The notes under the pieces: generated by a model
The model's database searches: none
Told to the model about the DNA's origin: nothing
What the model saw: the letters and a program-made list of their open reading frames with translations, nothing else
From: Massilia timonae CCUG 45783
GTDB lineage: Bacteria > Pseudomonadota > Gammaproteobacteria > Burkholderiales > Burkholderiaceae_D
NCBI RefSeq assembly: GCF_000315425.1
Contig: NZ_JH992922.1
Location: forward strand, 2,074,846-2,138,845
Direction of reading: 5' to 3'
DNA: 64,000 nucleotides
Shown: piece by piece, positions 40,259 through 47,810 of the stretch
How positions within the stretch are numbered: position 1 is the stretch's first letter
How the letters are laid out: every line of letters begins with the position of its first letter
Made by a program: the position numbers and the translations under genes

Positions 40259-41394
40259 GATGTCACCTCGGTGTGGGAAAGGGGGAGCAGCAGGCGCGCG
40301 ACCACGCCGCCGCCGGGATTGTCGAGCGGCTCCAGGCGCGCGCCCGGCCCATGCAGCTGGCGCACACGCTCGCGCAGATTGGACAGGCCGACGCCGCCGC
40401 CGGGACGCGGCGGCGCGGCCACCAGCCCGCGCCCGCTGTCGCGCACCTCGACCCGCAACACGCCGTCGTCGACGGCGGCGCGCAGCACGATCTCGCCGCC
40501 GTCCACCTTGGGTTCCAGTCCGTGCATGACGGCGTTCTCGACCAGCGGCTGGATCAGCATCGGCGCGATCGGCAGCGTGCGGCAGGCGTTGTCCGCTTCG
40601 ATGCGCCAGCGCAGGCGCTGGCCCATGCGCACGCCCAGCACGTCGAGATAGTTTGCCGCCAGATCCAGTTCAGCCCCGAGCGTGGCGCTGCCGGCGCGGC
40701 TGGCGGCCAGGCTGGCGCGCAGGTAGTCGATGAAGCGCTCCAGCATGCGCCGCGCCTGGGCCGGCTGGGTATCGATCAGGCTGACCACATTGGCCAGCGT
40801 GTTGTACAGGAAGTGCGGCTCGATCTGGGCCTGCAGCGCGCGCAGCTGGGCCTCGGCCAGCAGCCGCGCCGTGGTCGCCATCTGCTCTTGCCGGCGCGCC
40901 TCCAGGGTCTGGCGTTCGATGCGGCGCTCGCCGGCGACCAGCACCATCAGGATGGCCACGCCGATCGCCAGGCCAAAGGCCAGCAGGGCCCCGAGCGCGT
41001 CGGCATTCAGGATGGGCATGGCGCCGCGCAGGATGGCGCCCGAGACGGCGATGCCGAAGGCGGCGCACAGCACGATCGCGGCCAGGTCGAGCAGGCGCGC
41101 ATTCGTCCGGCTGGTGGTCGGCGGCACCACCTTCTCCAGCACCCGCAGCGCGCCATGAATGGGGAAGCCGACGCAGTGCGACGCCAGCAGGCTGTAGCCG
41201 AACAGCGTGAGGAACGACGCGCGCCAGTTGCCGAAGGTGGTCAACGCCAGCGAGATCCCGAGCGCGATCAGCGTATTCCACAGCGCGGTATAGAGCAGGT
41301 CGCGCGCGGCCGAGCGCGGCCAGCGCCGGAATACCGGGAACAGTTCCAGCGGGTGGCCGCGCCTGTGCGCGGAGGTCGGAGCGGATAGTTTCAT
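40237..41394 (-). CDS. LytS/YehU-type sensor histidine kinase
   Basis: The 385-residue membrane kinase has about four transmembrane helices (residues 30-165) with little periplasmic sequence. A dimerisation/phosphoacceptor segment of the His_kinase family follows, LQAQIEPHFLYNTLANV near residue 190, then an ATPase domain with LIQPLVENAVMHG, VRDSGRGL and GVGLSNLRERV. The signal is sensed in or at the membrane, since no extracellular sensor domain is present. It overlaps the carotenoid oxygenase gene by four bases and the response-regulator gene downstream, so all three are co-translated. Confidence 0.93.
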   Translation of the reverse strand: MKLSAPTSAHRRGHPLELFPVFRRWPRSAARDLLYTALWNTLIALGISLALTTFGNWRASFLTLFGYSLLASHCVGFPIHGALRVLEKVVPPTTSRTNARLLDLAAIVLCAAFGIAVSGAILRGAMPILNADALGALLAFGLAIGVAILMVLVAGERRIERQTLEARRQEQMATTARLLAEAQLRALQAQIEPHFLYNTLANVVSLIDTQPAQARRMLERFIDYLRASLAASRAGSATLGAELDLAANYLDVLGVRMGQRLRWRIEADNACRTLPIAPMLIQPLVENAVMHGLEPKVDGGEIVLRAAVDDGVLRVEVRDSGRGLVAAPPRPGGGVGLSNLRERVRQLHGPGARLEPLDNPGGGVVARLLLPLSHTEVTSSTAALP

Positions 41395-42863
41395 GCTGTT
41401 AAGAAATTACCATGAAAGCAGTGCGGTGCGCGATAGGGAAGTCGCGCCAGCGCCACCGGCCCATCCTTGACGCCGGCGGCGTCGAACACCGTCATCACCG
41501 TGACGCCGGCGCGCAAGTCCTGGGCCACGCCGACCAGGTAGCCATCGAGCTCCGAGCGCGCGTTGCGGCGCGGGACCAGCACGTGTTCCTCGACCTGCCA
41601 GCCGGCGCCGAAGACGTAACCATCGACCTTGCCGGTGTCAAGATCGACCAGGTTGACGCTGTCGAGCCGCAGGTCGGGCGAGGCGCCGCTGGCGCCCAGC
41701 AGGGCGAGGCGGCGGTGGCGCGCCATCGCCACCTGCGGCATCACGCGCGGGAATTCGCTGGCGCCGAACAGGCGCTCGGTGCGCGCCTGGCCGCCGGCAT
41801 AGTCGAGCGTGACCTGCACGGTGCGGCTGCGCGGCGGCGTATGCTCCCCGCGCATCACGCTGCCCACCCCGGCCAGCGCGTCGCCCTCGTGCAGCACCAC
41901 GTCGAAGCGGGTGCAGTCGCCGTCTTCCCAGGCATTCCCGAAGTGGAACACCATCGTTGGCGGCAGTTCGAAGACCTGGCGCAGCGCCAGCGTGTCCTTG
42001 GCGATCACGATCACCCGCGCCGCACGTTCACTGTTCCAGACATGGCGGTCGGCGAAACTCAGGCGCGCATCGTTCCGCAGATCGTAGGGTGGCACGACGA
42101 AGATCAGGTGCTTTGCGCTCACCACGAAATCATGCACCATCGCCAGTTGCGGCACCGGCAGCAGGGCGGTGCGCAGCACCTGGCCCCGGGCGCCGATCTG
42201 GTACAGCGCCAGGCGGTTGGCGCCGGGCAGCGTGCCGAAGTTCCACATGCCGCCCTGCGGATCGAGCTTGGGGTGGGCCGAGAACGGCATCGCGCGCAGT
42301 TCGTCACTCCAGGTCTTGATGCCGCGCGTGGCCAGCGACTCCGGATCGAGTTCGGTCGCCGAGCCGCCTTCCCACAACGCATACAGCCGGCCGTCGAACG
42401 GCAGCAGATTGGTGTTGGCGGCGTTCATGGTGTCGTTGTCGCGCACGCCCCGGCGCGTCACGAGCGTGCCGAAGGCCGGATACAGGAACCGGCCGGCCGC
42501 GCTTTCTTCGACGTAGCGCTGGGTCTCGACGAAGCGGCCCCGGTGGCGCACCTTGCCGTCGGCCACGGTCCAGGCCTGGGCGAAGCCGTCGCCGTCGAAC
42601 CAGTGGTGATAGCGTTCGCCTTTCATCTCGAAGCGGCCCGGCCCGTTGCGGTAGAAGGTGCCGCGCAGGTCGCGCGGCAGGCGGCCCCTGACGGCGGCGT
42701 CGCCTTCCTGGTTGCCGGCCTGGTTGGCGTAGACCGCCAGCGACGGGTCGCGCGCCAGGGCGGCGTGGAAGCGCTGGTGGGTGGCCTCGTCGGCGCGGAC
42801 CGCCGGGGCGAGGGCGAGGGCGCCGAGTGCGGCGCCGGCATGCAAAAAGGAGCGGCGGTCCAT
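41391..42863 (-). CDS. Carotenoid oxygenase family protein, Tat-exported
   Basis: The 490-residue protein belongs to the carotenoid cleavage dioxygenase (RPE65/CCD) family. A twin-arginine-type signal (MDRRSFLHAGAALGALALAP) suggests export. The four iron-ligand His residues are visible in SAHPKLD, VHDFVV, VFHFGNAWEDG and the C-terminal HCFHGNF. Such enzymes cut carotenoids or stilbenes to aldehydes with oxygen. The ATG at 42863 yields the Tat signal; an in-frame start at 42962 would not. It lies seven bases after the DUF2141 gene and overlaps the sensor kinase gene by four. Confidence 0.92.
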   Translation of the reverse strand: MDRRSFLHAGAALGALALAPAVRADEATHQRFHAALARDPSLAVYANQAGNQEGDAAVRGRLPRDLRGTFYRNGPGRFEMKGERYHHWFDGDGFAQAWTVADGKVRHRGRFVETQRYVEESAAGRFLYPAFGTLVTRRGVRDNDTMNAANTNLLPFDGRLYALWEGGSATELDPESLATRGIKTWSDELRAMPFSAHPKLDPQGGMWNFGTLPGANRLALYQIGARGQVLRTALLPVPQLAMVHDFVVSAKHLIFVVPPYDLRNDARLSFADRHVWNSERAARVIVIAKDTLALRQVFELPPTMVFHFGNAWEDGDCTRFDVVLHEGDALAGVGSVMRGEHTPPRSRTVQVTLDYAGGQARTERLFGASEFPRVMPQVAMARHRRLALLGASGASPDLRLDSVNLVDLDTGKVDGYVFGAGWQVEEHVLVPRRNARSELDGYLVGVAQDLRAGVTVMTVFDAAGVKDGPVALARLPYRAPHCFHGNFLTA

Positions 42864-42870
42864 GGCGGCC

Positions 42871-43281
42871 TCAGCGCACGGTGATGCGGATGGCGTTGCC
42901 GCCCTGCGGCAGGTCGATGCGGGCAGCCTCGAAGGCCGGCGGCCCCATATTGCCCAGCGCATCGTTGCTGAAGCCGGTCGCCTCGACCGGGATGCCCATC
43001 ATGTTCTGGTCCAGCTTGCCGTTGTCGTTGGCGTCATGGTAGGCGGCGATGGCGTACTGGCCGGCGGCCAGGTCCTTGAGCGCGAAGGTGGCGCCGCCAT
43101 CCCGGACGGGCGCGCTGGCGCTGTGCAGCGGGCGCTTGAGGAAGCGGTCGGCGCTGTCGAACAGGGCGATCTTCACGCTGCCGCCGTCGCCGCGCGCGCC
43201 GTCGACCTGGATCGACAGGTCGGCGGCGTGGCTGGCGGCGGCGCTGGACAGCAGGGCAGGCAGAAGGGCAAGGCGGTGCAT
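42871..43281 (-). CDS. DUF2141 family periplasmic protein
   Basis: The 136-residue protein has a signal peptide (SSAAASHAAD) and the DUF2141 motif GQYAIAAYHDANDNGKLDQN followed by GIPVEATGFSND. This looks like a calcium-binding DxNxNGxLD loop on a beta-sandwich. The function is unknown. It is the first gene of the operon with the carotenoid oxygenase and the two-component system. The ATG at 43281 is chosen because it begins the signal peptide. Confidence 0.88.
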   Translation of the reverse strand: MHRLALLPALLSSAAASHAADLSIQVDGARGDGGSVKIALFDSADRFLKRPLHSASAPVRDGGATFALKDLAAGQYAIAAYHDANDNGKLDQNMMGIPVEATGFSNDALGNMGPPAFEAARIDLPQGGNAIRITVR

Positions 43282-43520
43282 GAAAGTCTCCGTTGAGTGG
43301 TCGATAGGGCCATTCTGGAAGAGCGAACCGCGCCCCGCCGCGGTTTGCGACGAGGCGGCGCCGGGCGGCGCGAAATGCACGGATACGGCGCGAATCGTCA
43401 TCAAGAGAGAGCGCCACGTGCGCCGCTTGCCAGCGCCTGGCAAAAGCCTATGATGAGGGAGTACGGCGGGAAATGCGGCGGCAAGCCGACTTGCCGCGCC
43501 CGCGTTCAGAGGAGGGCAAG

Positions 43521-43844
43521 ATGGACGAGCACTGCAACGAGTACGTCGGGACCGTCTACGTGTTACCGGAAACCCGCTGTTTCGAACTCCATACCACGGT
43601 CCACGGCGCGCCGGCGACCATCTGCGGCACGGTGTCCCAGCTGCTGGCCTCGCAGTTCAGCCAGTACGTGCCGGGCGCCATCGGCACCGTCGATCCGCAG
43701 CAGGTGGCGGTCCGGCCGCGCCGGGTCGAGGTGCTGACCCGCGAACTGCACGAGCGCCACCGGGCGCCGCGCAAGGTGCACCTGCTCACGCGCGTGCATG
43801 ACGTGGAAGAGCAGGCCAGGCCGGTGCCCGTGTCGGCCGTCTGA
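43521..43844 (+). CDS. Small protein of unknown function
   Basis: The 107-residue protein has no signal peptide or recognisable domain. It has a Cys near residue 5, a Thr/Val-rich central region (VGTVYVLPETRCFELHTTVHGAPATICGTVS) and a basic tail. A GGAGGGCAAG ribosome binding site supports the ATG at 43521. It is divergent from the DUF2141 operon across a 239-base gap that shows no other gene. Confidence 0.6.
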   Translation: MDEHCNEYVGTVYVLPETRCFELHTTVHGAPATICGTVSQLLASQFSQYVPGAIGTVDPQQVAVRPRRVEVLTRELHERHRAPRKVHLLTRVHDVEEQARPVPVSAV

Positions 43845-43863
43845 CGAGCACCATAAAAACGAA

Positions 43864-43893
43864 AATGCCGCCCGGCTTGCACCGGACGGCATT
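43864..43893. terminator. Bidirectional rho-independent terminator
   Basis: AATGCCG-C-CCGG and CCGG-A-CGGCATT form a long stem with a six-base loop. It lies between two convergent small genes, with A/T tracts on the left side. Confidence 0.8.
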
Positions 43894-43913
43894 GTGTTGG
43901 AGGCGACTTTGCT

Positions 43914-44099
43914 TCAGCTAAAGCTGACGAAGCGCTCCGGGATATCGATCGTGCCGGCCTTGGCGGCGGCGGCATAGGACCGCATTTCAGCGATCACGGC
44001 TTCCATCTGGTCGGCGCCAGGGTTTTCGATAAAGTTTTTCATGCGTTCTTGCAGCGATGCCTGTTGATCACGCCATTCGTATCTGGACGACTTGCTCAT
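43914..44099 (-). CDS. Small hypothetical protein
   Basis: The 61-residue soluble protein is helical and charged (MSKSSRYEWRDQQASLQERM, then a FIENPGADQMEAVIAEM helix). A GAGGAGAAAGC ribosome binding site precedes the ATG at 44099. I do not recognise the family. A 130-base gap of no visible content separates it from the TetR gene. Confidence 0.65.
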   Translation of the reverse strand: MSKSSRYEWRDQQASLQERMKNFIENPGADQMEAVIAEMRSYAAAAKAGTIDIPERFVSFS

Positions 44100-44229
44100 G
44101 CTTTCTCCTCGCGGTCTCACCGCTGTTATTGATATTCACGACACCCTCTGTGAAGGCTTACAGAGTGCCACAAAAATGCCCGTTGTGTCCGTGCGATGCC
44201 GCACTTAGTCATCCAGCTCCCGTGATTAT

Positions 44230-44889
44230 TTAACAGTTCTTCAGAACGCTGGCATAAAACAGCTCGAGACGCGCCGCCAGCTCGCGTCGCGCCTCCTCGC
44301 GCGTGGGTTTGGTGTCGGGGAACAAGAAGCGCCCGATCGGATCGCCACAGATGCAGCCGATCAGATGGATCGGCAGCAATTCCAGCGGCACCTCGTCGCG
44401 CAGCTGGCTGCGGATGTCCGGGCGCGAAAAGAAACGGTACAGCATCTCGCGCGTCAGGCGCGGCCCGCCCTCATAGAAAGCCTCCGCCAGTTCCGGATTG
44501 CTGGCGGCTTCGGCGATCACCACGCGCTGCATGGCCATCGTATCGGGGTCGACCAGCAGATCGTAGAAGTCGCGCGCGAAGTCGTCGACGATCGCGCGCA
44601 GCGGCCGGGTGTCGGCGTCCATGCTGTGTCCTGCAAACAGGCGTTCGCGCCGTGAGGCGAGCACGGCCTTGAGCAGGCCGGCCTTGCCGCCGAACTTCAC
44701 ATAGATCGTGCGCACCGCCACCCGCGCCTCGCGGGCGATGGCTTCCAGGCTGACCTTGGTATAGCCATGGCGCAGGATGAGGCAGCCCGCGGCCTCGATC
44801 AATTCCTGGGTGCGGGCCTCGACTTCCGACGCCTTCGGGCGGCCGGCGGATTTGACGGTCGCCGGGGTTTCACTCTGTGCTTTGCTCAT
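44230..44889 (-). CDS. TetR family repressor of the adjacent efflux operon
   Basis: The 219-residue repressor has a TetR helix-turn-helix (AAGCLILRHGYTKVSLEAIAREARVAVRTIYVKFG, about residues 40-75) and a ligand-binding C-terminal domain (AefR/TetR_C type). It faces the EmrAB-OprM operon. A perfect palindrome in the gap is its likely operator, so drugs bound by TetR would induce the pump. The ATG at 44889 is used; an upstream in-frame ATG at 44979 would place the start beyond the operator. Confidence 0.92.
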   Translation of the reverse strand: MSKAQSETPATVKSAGRPKASEVEARTQELIEAAGCLILRHGYTKVSLEAIAREARVAVRTIYVKFGGKAGLLKAVLASRRERLFAGHSMDADTRPLRAIVDDFARDFYDLLVDPDTMAMQRVVIAEAASNPELAEAFYEGGPRLTREMLYRFFSRPDIRSQLRDEVPLELLPIHLIGCICGDPIGRFLFPDTKPTREEARRELAARLELFYASVLKNC

Positions 44890-44912
44890 GGCAAGGACTC
44901 TAGTGCAAACCA

Positions 44913-44936
44913 AAATGAAACGCAACCGTTTCATTT
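44913..44936. promoter_or_regulatory. Perfect 10-4-10 palindrome, likely TetR operator
   Basis: AAATGAAACG (44913-44922), CAAC, CGTTTCATTT (44927-44936). It sits just upstream of the efflux promoter -35 box and overlaps the predicted promoter of the TetR gene. Confidence 0.8.
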
Positions 44937-44937
44937 C

Positions 44938-44966
44938 TTGACTTCCCCGTGTTGCTGGCAAATAAT
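44938..44966 (+). promoter_or_regulatory. Sigma-70 promoter of the efflux operon
   Basis: TTGACT (44938-44943) is followed after 17 bases by AATAAT (44961-44966). It is directly next to the TetR operator. Confidence 0.75.
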
Positions 44967-45005
44967 GCGATGAATTCATTTCATTTCATTTTCCGGAGCT
45001 TTTCC

Positions 45006-46157
45006 ATGGCAGAGATGCACAGCACGGCAGGGCAGGCGCCCGCGGCACAGACCCCAGCGGGCGCGGCGCCAGGCAGCGGGCCCGGCAAGAGCGGGCCCAA
45101 CAAGCGCGTGCTGGTCGTGGTCGGCCTGATCGCGCTGGCCGCGATCGGCGCCGGCGGACGCATGTGGTACCGCAGCCATCACTTCGTCGAGACCGAAAAT
45201 GCCTATGTCACCGGGCGCGTGCACCAGGTGTCGTCGCGCGTGGCCGGCGTGGTCACCAAGGTCCTGGTGGACGACAACCAGCTGGTGAAGGCGGGCGACA
45301 CGATCGCCGAGCTGGATCCGGTCGACCACGCCGTGCGTGTCGAGCAGATCGAAGCCCAGATCGCCAGCATGCAGCAGCAGCTCAAGCAGGCCGAGGCGCA
45401 GATCGAGCAGGTGCGCGCCCAGGCCGCCGGCGCTAGCGCCCAGGTCAAGCAGTCCCAGGCCCAGTTGCTGCGGGCGCGCCAGGACGCCGAACGCTTCGGC
45501 CAGCTGTACAACGAGACCATGAAGGCGGTCTCGAAGGCCGAGGTGGATGCCTCGAACGCCGCGCGCGACGCCGCCGTGGCCGACCTGGCCGCGCGCCGCG
45601 ACAACGCCGCCGCGGCGCAAGCCCAGATCGGCGCTGCCGAGGCGGGCCGCGACGTGCTCAAGGCGCAGGTCAAGGTATTGCAGGCGCAGTGGAAGGAAGC
45701 GCAGCAGCAGCTGGCCTACAACCGCATCGTGGCGCCGGTGGACGGCCGCGTCGGCCGCCGCAGCGTCGAAGTCGGCGCCCGCGTGCAGCCGGGCCAGGCG
45801 ATGCTGGCCGTGGTCGAGGACAACGTCTGGGTGGTCGCCAACTTCAAGGAAACCCAGCTCGCCGGCCTGGCGCCGGGACAGATGGTCAATCTCGAGGTCG
45901 ACGCGCTGCCCGAGCATCACCTGGTGGGCCGCGTGGACAGCTTCGCCCCGGCCTCGGGCAACCAGTTCGCGCTGCTGCCGGCCGATAACGCGACCGGCAA
46001 CTTCACCAAGATCGTGCAGCGCGTGCCGGTCAAGATCACGCTCGACCCGCAGGACGTGAAAAAATACGCCGGCCGCCTGGTGCCCGGCATGTCGGTGGTG
46101 GCCGAGGTCGAACTGGGCCAGGACGTCAAGCCGACCCAGACCGCCGCCGCGCACTAA
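45006..46157 (+). CDS. HlyD/EmrA-type membrane fusion protein (efflux)
   Basis: The 383-residue protein has one N-terminal membrane anchor (RVLVVVGLIALAAIGAGG, about residues 36-53). A beta-barrel/lipoyl region (TENAYVTGRVHQVSSRVAGVV, typical of EmrA) and a long coiled-coil hairpin (about 110-240) follow. It links the inner-membrane pump to the outer-membrane channel. The ATG at 45006 follows a GGAGC ribosome binding site. The gene starts a three-gene operon with EmrB- and OprM-like genes. Confidence 0.93.
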   Translation: MAEMHSTAGQAPAAQTPAGAAPGSGPGKSGPNKRVLVVVGLIALAAIGAGGRMWYRSHHFVETENAYVTGRVHQVSSRVAGVVTKVLVDDNQLVKAGDTIAELDPVDHAVRVEQIEAQIASMQQQLKQAEAQIEQVRAQAAGASAQVKQSQAQLLRARQDAERFGQLYNETMKAVSKAEVDASNAARDAAVADLAARRDNAAAAQAQIGAAEAGRDVLKAQVKVLQAQWKEAQQQLAYNRIVAPVDGRVGRRSVEVGARVQPGQAMLAVVEDNVWVVANFKETQLAGLAPGQMVNLEVDALPEHHLVGRVDSFAPASGNQFALLPADNATGNFTKIVQRVPVKITLDPQDVKKYAGRLVPGMSVVAEVELGQDVKPTQTAAAH

Positions 46158-46166
46158 GCGCTTGCC

Positions 46167-47783
46167 ATGACGACCCTGAGCAAACCCGCCGCAGCCGGCC
46201 CGACATCGGGGGCAGTCCCCGGCGCGCCTGCGAATGGCGCCGCGGTCGACCTGCGCACCTGGATCGCGATCGCCGCCGGCATGCTGGGCGCCTTCATGGC
46301 GGTGCTCGACATCCAGATCACCAACTCTTCGCTGCGCGACATCCTCGGCACCCTGTCGGCCACGCAGGAAGAAGGCTCATGGATCTCGACCGCCTACCTG
46401 TGCGCCGAGATCGTCGTGATCCCGCTGACGGCGCTGTTCACGCGCGCCTTCGGCGTGCGCAACTACATGATCGGCACCACCGCGCTGTTCCTGGTGTTCT
46501 CGACCCTGTGCGGCGCGGCCTGGAGCCTGGAGAGCATGATCGTGTTCCGCATGCTGCAGGGCTTCACCGGCGGCGCGCTGATCCCGATGGCGATGACCCT
46601 GGTGATGACCCTGCTGCCGCCGTCGAAGCGCGCCACCGGCATGGCCATCTTCGGCCTGACCGCGACCCTGGCGCCGGCCATGGGCCCGACCCTGGGCGGC
46701 TACCTGTCGGAGCTGTATGGCTGGCCGTCGATCTTCTACATCAACTGGGTGCCGGGCGTGCTGCTCATCGCCGGCATGGCCTGGGGCCTGAATCCCGAGA
46801 AGGCCAACCTCAGGACGCTGGTGAAGGCCGACTGGCTCGGCATCGCGCTGATGGCGATGGGCCTGGCCTGCCTGACGATCTTCCTGGAAGAAGGCAATTC
46901 GAAGGACTGGTTCGATTCGAGCTTCATCGTGACCTTCGCCGCGCTCTCGCTCACGGGCCTCCTGGGCTGGGTGGCGCTGAGCTTCTCGAAGCCGGAACCG
47001 TTCGTCAACCTGCGCCTCTACGGCCAGCGTAATTTTTTGGTGGCGACCACGCTGTCGGCGGTGATCGGCATGGGCCTGTATGGCTCCTCTTATCTGTTGC
47101 CGCTGTACCTGGGCCAGATTGCCGGCTATACGCCGATGCAGATCGGCGAAGTGATCGCCTGGGTCGGCCTGCCCCAATTGCTGGTGATGCCGTTCGCGGC
47201 CAAATTGTCCTCGAAAGTGGACAACCGCATCCTGTGCAGCTTCGGCCTGTTCATGTTCGGCATCTCGTGCATCATGAATTCGTTCATGGACGCCACCACC
47301 GGCTACGACCAGCTGATGTGGACGCAAGTCGTGCGCGCCATCGGCCAGCCGTTCGTGATGCTGACCCTGTCGAACTTCGCGATGTCCGGCCTGTCGCCGC
47401 GCGACATGGGATCGGCCTCGAGCCTGTTCAACATGACCCGCAACCTGGGCGGCTCGATCGGCATCGCGCTCCTGGCGACCTCGCTCACCAACCGCGAACA
47501 CTTCCACTCGGCGCGCCTGGGCGAAGCGGTCTCCAGCTATGCGCCCGCGACCCAGGAACGCCTCGATGTGCTGACCCAGGGCTTCATCGCCAAGGGCATC
47601 GATCCCGCCAGCGCCGCCGATCAGGCGCTCGCCGTGGTCGACCGCCTGGTGCGGCGCGAAGCCTATGTGATGGCCTATAACGACGGCTTCTGGATCATCG
47701 GCATGATCCTGCTCGGCTGCATCGCGGCGATCTGGATGGCCGACAAGGTCAAGTCGCCTGGCGGTGGTGGCGGTGGCCACTGA
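46167..47783 (+). CDS. DHA2 family multidrug MFS transporter (EmrB type)
   Basis: The 538-residue polytopic membrane protein has about 14 transmembrane helices and the DHA2/EmrB features: FMAVLDIQITNSSLRDI near residue 38 and ISTAYLCAEIVVIPLTALF near 73. It would export drugs or toxins by proton antiport through the EmrA-OprM conduit. It follows the EmrA-like gene by nine bases. Its C-terminal tail is rich in Gly and His. Confidence 0.95.
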   Translation: MTTLSKPAAAGPTSGAVPGAPANGAAVDLRTWIAIAAGMLGAFMAVLDIQITNSSLRDILGTLSATQEEGSWISTAYLCAEIVVIPLTALFTRAFGVRNYMIGTTALFLVFSTLCGAAWSLESMIVFRMLQGFTGGALIPMAMTLVMTLLPPSKRATGMAIFGLTATLAPAMGPTLGGYLSELYGWPSIFYINWVPGVLLIAGMAWGLNPEKANLRTLVKADWLGIALMAMGLACLTIFLEEGNSKDWFDSSFIVTFAALSLTGLLGWVALSFSKPEPFVNLRLYGQRNFLVATTLSAVIGMGLYGSSYLLPLYLGQIAGYTPMQIGEVIAWVGLPQLLVMPFAAKLSSKVDNRILCSFGLFMFGISCIMNSFMDATTGYDQLMWTQVVRAIGQPFVMLTLSNFAMSGLSPRDMGSASSLFNMTRNLGGSIGIALLATSLTNREHFHSARLGEAVSSYAPATQERLDVLTQGFIAKGIDPASAADQALAVVDRLVRREAYVMAYNDGFWIIGMILLGCIAAIWMADKVKSPGGGGGGH

Positions 47784-47810
47784 TATTGAATTCGAATGAA
47801 GAGATCAACC

